DNA of 64,000 nt from Channallabes apus (GCA_030522415.1 CM060127.1:1841114-1905113), one strand, 5' to 3'. Numbered from the stretch's first letter, positions 35,030 through 46,544 are shown. The notes: a model not told the origin generated them from the sequence alone. Program-made: numbers and translations.

Positions 35030-35795
35030 ATATTGTCTCTCCTTATTAGCACCTGATAACACAACCAATGTCTTCAAAAAAGTTTAACAAAACAATTATA
35101 CCTAACGATCTTCATATGACGATAGCCAAAGCATATATGAACAATGTAGCTTGGAGAAATTTTCATGTCCTCATATGAGAACATTCGGGTCTCAAGAGAC
35201 CGAATTTTAAAATAAATAAGCTAATGTAAAATATAAGTTAACAAAAATGAAAGTGACCTAAGATCCTTACCTAGCACCGTGTTGGCTAGATTTTAAATAT
35301 GGAGAAACACTAGTTCATTACACAAATGAACGCAGCAATTGAATTGTTCTTTGAAGTTGAAGTTCTTTGTGGAATAAAATTTTCTCCAACTGGGCCAACT
35401 GATCCTGAGCGGTGACCTTTTAGCTTCTCAGTATATTTAAAAATATCCTGTTTACTATATCTTAATCTGGATTTGTAAAGCACGTAAATATTCAAGTGTC
35501 CGACTATTAAGTTTGACAAAAGGAAATAGCGACAGAAAAAGAAATCGTTTATTATTATTTCTATGTTCGTGAAAGTAATGTATATGTTGCAATGTATATG
35601 TTGATGTATATATATGTCGCAAATTTGTCCTCACTGATTCTCTTTATCAGCAGCTGATAACTATAAACTTAATCGAGGTATTCAAACAGGATGATGTTTG
35701 GCAAAAATAATTATACCTCAAGGTCCTTATGAGATCGATTACACGACAATGTAGATGGAAGAAAATGCCACGTTATCATATGAGATCGTTTGTGT
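35030..35795. repeat. Diverged direct repeat pair (35030-35190 and 35625-35795)
   Basis: The two segments share, in order, TTGTC.., ..CTGATAAC, CAAAA.AATTATACCT, a TATGA..CGAT-like stretch, ACAATGTAG.TGGA and TCATATGAGA. They are separated by about 430 bp of unrelated sequence. They are non-coding and lie about 2.5-3 kb upstream of hoxa4a. It is either a duplicated regulatory element or an unknown repeat. Confidence 0.55.
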
Positions 35796-36072
35796 ACGGC
35801 TAAAAGCAAATGTGCAAAGAATTAATTCCACTTCAAAATTTATTTTCCTCCTAGCTTCATTCTCGCTGTTTTTCTTTTCATTCTGCATTTTCAAAGGCTA
35901 TTTACAATAGTGCTACTTTGTTTAATAGCTCTGCGATATTTTATGCTCTTGACTCTTGCCATTCTGTCAACTGGAGAAGTTATTTCATCGACGGGTTGAA
36001 AGCTAGGTCACTGTGTCTAACTAATATGAAAATGGCATTATTTCAGAGAGCACGCCATGTTTTTTAACAAAG

Positions 36073-36130
36073 ACTGTCAGTGAGAAAGATTAATCAGACA
36101 CGAAATGGAAACCGGGTCATTGAGAGGTCA
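36073..36130 (+). promoter_or_regulatory. hoxa4a: Candidate hoxa4a enhancer: DR5 retinoic-acid response element with HOX/PBX and MEIS sites
   Basis: GGGTCA (36114-36119), TTGAG, AGGTCA (36125-36130) form a perfect direct repeat spaced by five, the classical RAR/RXR site. Eighteen bases upstream, ATTAATCA (36089-36096) is the inverse of the PBX-HOX consensus TGATTAAT. CTGTCA (36074-36079) is a MEIS/PREP site. Group 4 Hox genes are known to use RAREs plus autoregulation. The motifs are seen; function is inferred. Confidence 0.65.
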
Positions 36131-38029
36131 GGCCAAACTTGGTTGTGATTAGCAACCCTTACCACTTCTGAGTGCTGTATACAGTGGGGGTCCGGTCATC
36201 TCCAACACTGAGATATCGCAAAAATCCATCGCACGTCGATTATTAAAACAACCTTTATGTGAGTATCAGTTTAGCACCATAAAAATCGTGGCAGAACGAG
36301 CATACCAGATGATAATCCCTCTGGTTAGAGAGAGAGTCTCTACGAACTTAATTTTGCGATTCTTTGAGATGGGAAATTCAGCCAAGGTCAGTTACCACCT
36401 CCTTAAATGGAAAATTGTGGCGAGGAAAGGTAGGCAATACTTCCATTTACTATATTGTATTGTGCCTCGAAGATAAATTGGATAAACTCGGGTCTTCACG
36501 GCTGCCTACCCCTTTTTCGCTCCAAGAAAAACAAAATCAGTACACAAGAAAAGACATAGAAGTGATATAATAAAGCGAGGTTTTCCTCACGACCTTTGTT
36601 TTCTTTAAACATGAATAACAGCATTAACAACAAAAACATATAAAAACAAACGAATAGAATCCTTTCAAACAAAGGTAACAAAAATATAATGAATAAAACC
36701 TTTTCTTTATTAGTATTATCCAACAGTCAACCAATAAACTGTTCTCCTTTAAAAAAAAAAAAAAAGAAAGAAAAGGTAGCGTTTATAATGAAAATTTGTT
36801 AGCAAAAGAGCAAAAGTAATCTTTATATTTTACATGTTATTAAGAAATATCGTTAGGAACTTTTTTTTATTTGGGCAATCTTTTCTTCCAACTAAAGGTA
36901 ATTTTTAAAAACTGTGGTAGTATCAATACAATATTTCTATTTATTTAGGCTTTCTGTTGTTTGTTAGTGTTCGTAATATATTCTGATGAAATGTGCTGTA
37001 TAGGTCCAGCACCTGAATCCAAATTATAACAATTCATACAAGTACATGTACCTATAATGTTGCACATTTTAAATCATACTTCCAGGAACTCTATTAATGC
37101 CAGGCCTTTCGGCTGTTTAATTTAATTTAGCCCTTCGATTGAACATTCACCATGTTATTGTGTGGTGCCTGGATGTAGCTATTTGATCAACATTTACATA
37201 TAGGATAATTGTATTGGTTGTTCAATTGGAGTGAATCTTTTGTTACAGTGGGGAAAAAACCCTCAACATTGTTAGTTATTATATTCAACCTTAAAGTAAA
37301 AAAAAAACCGCTATATCATTTACAGCTCTCAATAACGCAGTTGTATGTAATTCAATAATTATATTGTTGTATATCAATAGTTTTGTATATACTGGTATGA
37401 CCCAAATTTATTATCTCGTTAATGTAGCCAGAGGTTTGATAACCTCTACTGTAAACGACTGTTTGTCACCATATGCGGTATATTGTTACACAGTGTAATC
37501 TAGAAAATTAAATCCGTTTCAGGTTCTTCGTTTGTCAATATGGGGACCGTTAAACGTCATGTTGAGCAACTGTTTCCCGATCAAAAGGAATGTCACGTAT
37601 AAACCTAAGAGCGCTTATATTCAACGTGCCTTTAAAAAATGTGAAGGACCCTAAACTGTAGGATGCTGTAAATTAAAAATTTTCACTGATGTTTCCTGAT
37701 GCCCCAATCAGATTAGATATGACGATGTATGAAAAGGTGGATGATACTGTATACAAATATGTACAGATATTTGAGTGTTTTTTCTATAATTCATTGTATG
37801 AAAACGTGGACAGAAATCTCTTATTAATTTCTAAGAAAATATAAAATATCCTGTTTGTATAGAACCTCTTGTACAAGATATTTCAAACAATAGGTTGTCC
37901 TTTTCCGTATTCGTGTGCATATTTACTGTAACGAATAGTTAATCTTCTGTTTATTTGTACGTTTTTTAAAATTTCTTATTAATAAATATCGACGCGTGGT
38001 CAGTCCGTCAAATTGTCGTTTTACTCATT
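36131..38029. other. hoxa4a upstream intergenic DNA
   Basis: No exon of hoxa5a was recognised. An (A)n tract lies at about 36751-36764. The 36,130-36,500 portion is non-repetitive and may be conserved regulatory DNA; the frames there (36288-36476, 36364-36570) resemble no known protein. Confidence 0.45.
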
Positions 38030-38204
38030 CATGGCCTGCTATTGGTGCTTGTTTACCCGGCACCCAAAGAAGATTTTGATTGGTCTTTTTTTCACGTGAC
38101 TAGACAACTTCTACATTTGACAGAGGGACTAGGCGTTTTTTTGCGAGATCAAGAAAAGACAGTACGATAAAAATTTAATTGTTGCACTTCACAAATTAAC
38201 GACC
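38030..38204 (+). promoter_or_regulatory. hoxa4a: hoxa4a proximal promoter / 5' UTR
   Basis: Two inverted CCAAT boxes (CTATTGGT near 38039 and GATTGGTC near 38077) and a TTCACGTGAC E-box (38091-38100) lie within 165 bp of the start. There is no clear TATA box. The arrangement is consistent with a Hox promoter. Confidence 0.55.
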
Positions 38205-39414
38205 ATGAGTTCATACTTAATCAATTCGAATTACATCGAGCCATCTTTCCCGCCCTGCGAAGAATACGAAGACAACGGTTATATCTCCGTCTCTTCTGAC
38301 TACTACGAGCGACCCAAAGAATCAGGCTTCTCCCATCACGAAGGGACAACATACCCGCGGCCAAATTACCCAAACCCGAACTATGATTACGGTAATGTTT
38401 CAACCAATGACCTCGCCGATTTCAACGATCGGCTTCACATACAACCTCGGTCTGTTCCACAAGATCACGAGCCCCATCTGGGTATGGAAGACTGCACAAC
38501 GACGACCAACAAGGATTGCAGCCTCGCCACTGAAGCTCACACTGACACGCAGAAAGGAAAAGAGCCGGTAGTGTACCCTTGGATGAAAAAAGTCCACGTC
38601 AATTCGAGTAAGTATATGTCAATAAAATACTGATGCATCAATTTGAAGGTGTTTGTCGGCTATAAATTAAATATACCGGCTAGGTAGCATGTTGACATTT
38701 ATCTGATTGATTTGCTAGCTCAAGGGATTCAAGATTTAGGATTCAAAGGTGATTTAATGGCACAAGTCAGAAGAAGAAAATAACAGAAATAGATAATCGC
38801 TAATTAGGAGCTCTCGTAAATTTTATTACCCATATTGTTTCCACTCTACTCTTTGGCTCTATTTCATGTTGTTTCAAAGACGCCCCGTTGTTTATGCGTG
38901 GCTTTCTTTAATCATAACAAATCTGGGCAAATTGACTCCACCACATCGATGTTTTCGAAGCTGCAAAAATAATAAATAAAACCCTGAATCTAACCATGTA
39001 AAGCGCATCCATACTGTTTAAAATTTAGTGGCTGCCTGGTGTTCATGGTCAAGAATGTGTATAGATGATACATATTTATTTGTTTGTTTAGTGACCGCGA
39101 ACTATGCTGGAGGAGTGCCTAAAAGGTCTCGCACCGCCTACACTCGCCAGCAGGCTCTTGAGCTTGAGAAGGAGTTTCACTTTAACCGGTACCTGACTCG
39201 CCGTCGGCGCGTGGAGATAGCGCATACAATGTGTCTATCAGAAAGACAGGTAAAAATCTGGTTCCAGAACCGCCGTATGAAATGGAAGAAAGACCACAAG
39301 CTCCCCAATACGAAGATCCGTTCTAGCAGCTCTTCTTCCACTCACCAAGTGAAAACGGACGCGGGCCAGCAGCAGCAGACATTAATTCCCACTCCGTGTT
39401 CATTAAGTCTATAA
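38205..39414 (+). CDS. hoxa4a: Homeobox protein Hox-A4a (two exons: 38205-38607 and 39092-39414)
   Basis: This is a Deformed-class homeodomain transcription factor, nuclear, which in the family patterns hindbrain, neural tube and anterior trunk. Exon 1 starts at ATG 38205 with the Hox4 signature [20 protein letters not shown]. It ends at 38607 (donor GTAAGT) after the hexapeptide YPWMKK (about residues 124-129) preceded by GKEPVV, which is typical of HOXA4. Exon 2 opens after TTTGTTTAG at 39092. The homeodomain (about 144-203) contains [18 protein letters not shown] and [19 protein letters not shown]. The total is about 241 residues, ending SLSL. The usual Hox4 start is MTMSS; here the first codon is ACG, so translation should begin at the second Met. 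The frame is intact. AATAAA lies at 40228. Confidence 0.95.
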
Positions 39415-41500
39415 TGAAGGAAGGACATTAGAACTGAGCGAGAAAATACAGAGCAGTATTCGGACTAACCTCACATTGTTACTTTCTATTTAATATTGAA
39501 CATGGGGGTTATTGTACTTGCCTCTTCTATTTAAATTGACCCAGCTGTCACATATCTTTACTCGGACGGTTTGGAACTGAAGAATTCACCCCTCTTAACG
39601 GGTAGATAACTTTGCTTCTTTGTTTCTTTTCTGAAGAAAAAAAAAACGAAAGAGTTTAACGTGACATTCTTTTTTTTTGATATTAAACAATGTTCGCCAT
39701 TATGAAAATGAAAAATGTTACCGGAGTTTTTATCTATCTTCATGGAGATAGGCTTGTACAACACTAATTACAACACAAATGTACAAATAGTATAATTCTA
39801 AAAATAATCCGTAAACGTAGTTCTTGTTAGTTCAATGTTTGTGTAGTTTGTTCAATGTCATTAAGCTGTGAATAATCGTGGTCTTTATTTTTTGTTAGTA
39901 TTTGCACACCAATGCAATACTGTAGCATTTGATGCAACTGTATCATTGGAATTAATAAATAAGTTTGCTTTTAATGTTATTTGTATATGTAGATTAGACA
40001 GAGTCAGTAATCCAATGCTGCTAAAATAACAATGTTTTATATGAAATGATAAAACATTTATCGTAATGGTTACTCCAGAATGTTTTAAAATTCAGTTGAT
40101 CAGAATGTCATATTTTCGAGTTCATTGTCTGTTACTAACATGCACTCCACTCCCATTTTGGGCAATGTTGGTTTATAGTCATAAATCACAGGCAAGGTAT
40201 ACTGACTTTTAACCTACCGTGATGTAGAATAAAACTCAATGTTACTGAAATTGTTTTAATAAAATGTAAATTCCAACCAAATTAATATTTAGTCCCTATT
40301 CTATTGTTTAAAAAATGCTGGCAATTTATAACGGTATAAATAACAGCCATGCGCCAATCTAAAACGATTACGCAAATTAGTAATACAATTGCTGCGGATC
40401 TTGTTTCTCCGAAAAAAACGTTTGCATGACTTTACACAGGCAACATTTAAATAGCTGGTCTTGGGTACGATTATAGAAAACATTGCTGACTTCATTAATT
40501 CAGTAAATATGTTACTGCAGTAATGTTTTTAATTATTTACAAAATACAGAAATCACCACACATGGTTTTCATTAACAATAGACAGTATCTGAGTAAGTTT
40601 TATATATGTAAAAAAGAATGCGTGGTCGGTTGATTGAAGATAAATTTAATGTAATATTTACATTAAAATATCAAGTATCTCTGCAAAACGGATTTCATCA
40701 TTGTACTAAGTTTAGTCTAAACTATTTATAGTTGCTGTACTAGGTTGAATTATGTAGAGTGAGCGTGATCAATTCACGTATCGTTTTCGTAAACCAAATA
40801 CACACTGAAATCTGGGAAGGATGTTGGCACTGACAAGAATTACACCTGGAATATTAAAGCAACACATCTGCGGTATAGGTAGAACAACCTAACGATGATG
40901 AGCGCAGACAGCGTTTCAGCACTTAAAAATAGACGTTATTAAATATTCTTGGATTTTCGAAAACGAAAAATTGATAATGTAACTTTGTCGGTCACCTGGT
41001 ATCAATGTACACATTGATTTAAGTAAAAAGATAAGTTAAGTAGATGCTTTCAGGAAACACCTCGCAGAAGTAAGCTATATCGCATGTCATGTTTTTCTGA
41101 CTTCTGTAGTGAAGTGGATTCCGAAACTTAATATATTGTTATAATATAAAAAATTATATTTTCCCCTACAGTAATTTTTATTAAATGTGATATAATCAAA
41201 ACTTCACCCAATTCATTTAATGACGAATTTTGCATTGTAAATAAAAATATCGTGCATCGTCCATATGCACGTAAACAAGTAAATATTTAAAGCTGTGTGT
41301 GTGTTATTATTTTATGCGGAAGATGTTTGTCACTTGTTTGATGCCAAACAACCTTACGGTTTTCGTTGATTTACTATTATACTTAATTATTCTGATTTTG
41401 AAAATAACTCTCATGAGTGATATTCAAATGTTCAAATGTTTATTGTGACAACAGACCTCCATAGCAGCTTTTTTTGTAGCTAAAAATGACTCGGGCGGTA
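39415..41500. other. hoxa4a 3' UTR and intergenic DNA
   Basis: This AT-rich 3' region has AATAAA at about 40228. No further exon or transposon was recognised; repeat density falls sharply compared with 2-35 kb. Confidence 0.5.
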
Positions 41501-41516
41501 CCTGCCAAATAGTTCT

Positions 41517-41594
41517 GAGTTCACGCAAAGGCCACAAAGTAGCTGTCCAATCATCGAAGTGTAACACTATGCATGACCCCTGACCTCTGACCTT
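41517..41594 (+). promoter_or_regulatory. Nuclear-receptor half-site cluster downstream of hoxa4a
   Basis: TGACCC-C-TGACCT-C-TGACCT (41574-41593) is three direct half-sites spaced by one. On the opposite strand this reads AGGTCA.AGGTCA.GGGTCA, which offers two DR1 pairs and one DR8. About 55 bp upstream, AGTTCA CGCAA AGGCCA (41518-41534) is an imperfect DR5. The interval between Hox4 and Hox3 genes is a known location for retinoid-responsive enhancers. Function is inferred. Confidence 0.5.
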
Positions 41595-41924
41595 GCTATC
41601 TCAAGTGAGCTTTCATGCAGTGTTTTTATTTATTTATTTATTGATGTTTGGGGCAGTACCAAACCCAGTCAATACAAAACAACAAAAAAAAAAAAAATCA
41701 ACCAACCAAACAAAATTTAAAATAGCGCACTAAATAGATCAACTATTACAGAGACAGATTTTTCAAGTATTCAGCGATACAACAGTATTAATGAAAAGGG
41801 GGAACTTTTAAGTATTCGGTGTATCTGTGTATTCAGTATCTGAAACACAAATATTTAGCAACCTGAATACTAAAATTATCCAACCAGAAATTTCAATATC
41901 CATTTAGAAAAATGTTGTAAATTA

Positions 41925-42005
41925 AAATTTTGTCACCTACACAGTCATACACACTACGATATGAAGTGAAATGCTTGTACAACCTCTGATGACCTAAAAT
42001 TAAGT
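41925..42005 (-). mobile_element. Old LINE 3'-end fragment
   Basis: It matches the LINE tail at 20095 and 23943 in diverged form (ACACAGTCATACACACTACG, GTGAAATGCTTGTAC). It is a third, older copy of the tail. Confidence 0.6.
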
Positions 42006-42366
42006 TTATGTAATTAAGTTAGAGTTTTTAAATAATGAACATAAATTATGAAATAAGAATTTATATGAGCCAATTGGATACACACCTTTTTAAACTATAC
42101 ATTCACTGTTAGGTTGTTAACTTTTATATGACAGCACAAAGAGAGAGGAGGGCATGATGGAGACAGCAGAAAGAGCGCAAGAAAACCAAATAGCTATAAT
42201 GCAAAGCATATTCTAATTTCAATTTTCTCAAAAACTATAGCCCAAAACTAATGTTACTTACTAGTAATATTGCTGTTAAATCAACAAACTATAAACATAC
42301 ACTAAAAGTAAAATAATATAAATAATATAGTACTATTAATAGCAAGATACTATACAGTGCCATATA

Positions 42367-42545
42367 CCGGGCAGTGGTGGCTTAATGCATTAAGTTACTG
42401 GCCAAAGGGTCAACGGTTCAAGCCCGGTTGTGCCAGATTTCAGCTGTTTGGCCTGTTGAACACAGCCCTTAACCCTGTCTGCTCCAGGGGCACTGTATAA
42501 TGGCTGTCTTTGGACTTTGACCATTTTGATGCGTCAAATAAAGGA
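42367..42545 (+). mobile_element. tRNA-derived SINE, second family, copy 1
   Basis: It begins CGGGCAGTGGTGGCTTAATG (A-box-like) with a B box GGTTCAAGCCC at about 42415-42425. The body runs through AACACAGCCCTTAACCCTGT. A second diverged copy is at 61633-61790. No clear target duplication was found. Confidence 0.65.
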
Positions 42546-42813
42546 CCATGTTACATTCTGACTAGTAGTTGAATAATATAAAGATAAATGATTTCCCTGA
42601 CTTGCCATCATGCCGTGATTGTGGGTGCCAGGTTGGCTGGTCTGAGTTTTTCAAAAACTGTTAGTTTCTAGAGTTCACAGTGAATGGTTGAAAACCAAAA
42701 ATCATATATAAAGTCGAGAGTCTATATCACAACCTAGCTTAAATATGAATCTGATATAACCTTTTAAAGCAGAAAAAATTTGACCTGGTGGCCAAAATAG
42801 TAATCTAATCCTA

Positions 42814-44862
42814 CACCCTAAAAAATGCTGGGTTAAAAACAACCCAGTCTGGGTTGTTTTTAACCCAGCTGCTGGGTAAATATAGGACTAACTAAATGCC
42901 CATTAAATTAATGGGTTAATTTAACCCAGCAAGATGGGTTATTTGTTTAACCCAGCAAGATGGGTTAAATATTCAATCCAAATGCTACGTCAGATTTAAC
43001 TATAATGCTGGGTTAATTCTACAACATAAATTGGTCAAATGTTCTACCCATATGTTTGGGGTTTGTTAGTTCATTTTAACTGGAATGTTGGGTTAATTCT
43101 ACCTCACAAATAGGTTATTATTATTTTCATGTTTTACAGTGAATCTGTAAAAAAAGAAAAAAAAACACCCATGTCTATTAAACAGTTAAATTACTTTGAT
43201 ATACTGGTGTATTACAAAAAACCATACATATATCCAATAAACAACATCCTATTAAATGTTCTTAATAGACAATAAATTTTGAATTTATTTTTCAAAAGCA
43301 CAAGAACAGATAATCAACAGTGACATCATTACTATACTATTACTGACAAGGGCAGAATAGAGTAATTGCACAAATAGACTAAGGCAGCTTCTACAGAGCA
43401 GGATCTCTCTGTGACTTAAGATATCTTTTCTGCAGAACAAAACTATCCAGCCCTGGTCTCATTTTAACATACAAACACGGTCTATGACTTTTCAGGTAGG
43501 CCTCGCTATTTCATTACAACATTACTGAGAGCAGCGCTGGTCATTATCTCCCAACGTCAGGATGTAGGGTATACGGCCTTGACACTTCAGCCTGGAGGTA
43601 TTCCACCATGAAAGAAACCTTAGAAAGAAAGAAATGAAAAAGTAAAAATTTTGTTGAATAGCAAAGACTAAACTGAATAAGAGTATTAATTTAGTGTGAA
43701 ATAGGATTGATACAAAAAAAATTACAAAGCTGCCCATTAAGATAGGGTATAGGTAACCTAAAACAAAAACATGGAGACAGCTACTACCAAAAATAAAACA
43801 GCAAAATAAGCACGACTTTTAGGATACTGTACAGCTCTTTATGTCAGACTAGTTGATATTGTGGTCTGCATTGATTTTAAGCTAATTACCGAAAAATTGT
43901 CATAGCTGGTGTCATACTGGTACATTACAATCACCAAAATATTAATACTTCCATCTAGTAGTTATCTGTACCGCTATGGTACTTTTTCCTGTAGTTGGTG
44001 CGCTGACTGATAGTTAATTTAACTTTGGTTAAAGAGAGCTACCTGGTTAGCTTACATGCTATTACTGGTGATACATTTGCATACTTGCCAAAGGGGGAAA
44101 GGTGTAAAATATTGTTATAACTCGGGAGAAACGCAGGAGAAATTTGACCGCAGAGTAAATTACTAGCTAGTGAAAAACGGGAGGGTTAGCAGGTCTGTAT
44201 ATTTGTGAGAGGGTCAGTGTTTTGTAACACACCAGCATTTTATTGTCTCAAGCAGTGAGATTAATAAAGTTCTAAAGTGGTTGCTAATGCTAGCAAACTA
44301 ACTGAATGCTAAACTGTTAACTGTATTGCTAGCATGACGGAGGCATTTATTCATCACTTCACCATCTTCGTAACCCTGCAAACATTCTACAGAGAAGCTA
44401 AAAAGCTCAGACATCTTAGCCGTTTCTTTCATACACAGGTGGGGTTTATGGCTAGCAGCTATTCTCAGCTAAATTATCATCCAGTACCTCAGACCAGCCG
44501 GAAAGTGTGTGTAACCTTAACACGGTAACAGTAATAAATGTTACATATAGTAATACTTTTTCAGTCATATGTGAATTAGGTGAGTGAACATGTGTATACA
44601 GACCTTGTATTTAACGCCATTTCCCCTTAAATGTCCGAGGAGGATGAACCGTCATCAGCGGTGTGGGAGCTCAAGAGACACGAAGCTGAGTGACAGCCAC
44701 TGAATCCACCGGTGAACTTTGGGGGAGGGGCCAAGCAAACTTCAACCCAGCAGCTGGGTTACACAAAAACTACCCAACTCTCTGAAAATAACCCAGAAAA
44801 ATGACCCAACAACGGCAACCCAGCGTTTGGGTAGAAAAAACAACCCAGCATTTTTTAGAGTG
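42814..44862. mobile_element. 2-kb terminal-inverted-repeat element, nonautonomous
   Basis: The left end CACCCTAAAAAATGCTGGGTT and right end AACCCAGCATTTTTTAGAGTG are inverted repeats, each bordered by TA (42812-42813 and 44863-44864). The subterminal regions are dense in TGGGTT/AACCCA iterations (for example 42834-43095 and 44743-44845). No transposase frame was recognised inside. The TA border would fit a Tc1/mariner or related superfamily. Confidence 0.75.
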
Positions 44863-45540
44863 TATCATGGGCACAGACTCATACAAACTGGACAGGTGAA
44901 GAAGAAAAAAGACCAGGTGATCTTCAGGTGTACAGGTGTTCCTAATACAACACATCAATTGTATGACCCTCTGGGTGGGATTCATATTTCCCTTATAGGG
45001 CCAATATATTGGTACTGCAGCTATGGGTAAAAGAACACTACTGGGAAGATATACTACTCCAACCTTCTCCAAGCATGGCAGACATGAGAAGCAGAGTTCC
45101 CTCATATACCATGGAGAATGATCAGTGCACTGGGTCTGACAGTTGACATGTGTCAGCATGGACACTCTGAGCTGCTGCATCTACACTGCATATATCATAT
45201 ACAGCAAACAGAAATTATCTTTTTTTCCCTGAAATCTTCAGTGTTAACTTTTTTTTTTTTTTTTTTTTTAGCAATTTGCACTTCACGAGCCTTTCTGTGT
45301 GATTGAAATAGACAGCGTAGTTTTCACTCCCCATGTGCATCATTTAGCTTTGGGTTCCATATGTGGTTTACCGGGTGCCTTTCTTTGGAACAGTTTTGTG
45401 TTTTGTAGATGCTGTGACCAACTCGTCTAGCCATCACAGTTAGGATCTTGAGAAACTCACTCGAAATCTTGCCCCAACAATCATCTTGCTTGCAGCAAAT
45501 ATAGAGAACTAACTGTGTATTTGCTACCTAATATAGTCGA
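44863..45540. other. hoxa4a-hoxa3a intergenic DNA
   Basis: It contains a poly-T tract at about 45249-45269. There is no gene; the minus frame 44770-45180 overlaps the TIR element end and is not considered coding. Confidence 0.45.
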
Positions 45541-45545
45541 CCTCA

Positions 45546-45640
45546 TGATGGATCAAATTTATCAAGATAATTAATTTTATTCACTTTATCTGTCATGAGA
45601 TTTAATGTGACGAGTGATTCTTAATTATAGGATCTATTTT
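45546..45640 (+). promoter_or_regulatory. Candidate HOX/PBX + MEIS enhancer 5' of hoxa3a
   Basis: TGATGGAT (45546-45553) is the PBX-HOX consensus used by anterior Hox proteins. GATAATTAATTTTAT follows, and CTGTCA (45590-45595), a MEIS/PREP site, lies 37 bp downstream. Group 3 Hox genes are known to have autoregulatory elements with this site pair. Function is inferred. Confidence 0.45.
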
Positions 45641-46069
45641 TAAGTAAATAATTCTTTTTTTATTGTTGTACAAATCACGCTTACGATAATCTTTAAAATC
45701 AATATGAGGAATTATTGGCAAAACGTTGCTTAAATTCCACTACGATTTAAAAAATAATTATTCCATAAATAAAAATTGTCCTAGGGAAAGCCGTGAAGGT
45801 ATGGAATGGGGGAGGCTGTATGTCCGATCATGTTGATTAATGATCTTCGAGTCTACTACATCCGCTACACTTTTCATGCGAGTTAAACAATGTATTGTCG
45901 CAAACAAGTGCCACATCAGATAGCCCGTGAGACATATGACCTCCCATGAGCCTCCACTCTTATCTTGATCGAACACACCCACAATACGAGTGATTATATT
46001 GTGCATTTTCAGATAATGTTTATTATACACTTATAGTATATACGCAGTGTAAGAATTATTTAATATATA

Positions 46070-46196
46070 CAGGAGTTGTTTCTACTCTCTAGGTCTCTTC
46101 CTCATAGATCTGATGTTATCGTGTTAAATCTTCCCTGCTGCTATCTTCCTGTCTCTTCTTGCATCTGTTCTTAAAGGTGTGAACGCCCCCACGCTC

Positions 46197-46240
<44 letters not shown>

Positions 46241-46426
46241 TGTGTCTCCTTCCTCCTCTCCCCCTAACTCAACATCTTGTGATTCGTCTCTGGACGGGAC
46301 GCACACCTGTCATCCTTTCCTTTGATTCTTCAGGATCTCACCAGGCATTTACAATGGTTCATGTTCTTTGTAGTAACATAAAAACCCGATCTCTTGCTGT
46401 TAATAAACAGAGACCTTTCTGACAGA

Positions 46427-46481
<55 letters not shown>

Positions 46482-46540
46482 ACTGAGTCTCTCCTGGCGC
46501 CAGAAAAGCTTATACCGAAGCACAGCGGACAGACCAAGCG
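46070..46540. repeat. Unclassified dispersed repeat, copy B (uninterrupted; LTR-like)
   Basis: This is the full-length counterpart of copy A (23755-24720 less its insertions). It contains (CT)n (46200-46233), GTTAATAAACAGAG, (GT)n (46433-46484) and a CTCCTGGCGCCAGAAAAGC end. The AATAAA-then-GT arrangement and the final TGGCGCC resemble the end of a long terminal repeat followed by a primer-binding site, so a solo or partial LTR is possible. Confidence 0.6.
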
Positions 46541-46544
46541 CTAC

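Noticed and set aside
36288..36570. Frames just downstream of the RARE (62-68 codons) as possible hoxa5a remnants
   Set aside because: There is no Hox5 start, hexapeptide or homeobox motif in any frame.
38862..38885. TATTTCATGTTGTTTC in the hoxa4a intron, resembling mature miR-196 (..GTTTCATGTTGTTGG)
   Set aside because: The miR-196 seed (TAGGTAGT start) is absent, there is no hairpin partner, and miR-196 lies between groups 10 and 9, not in Hox4.
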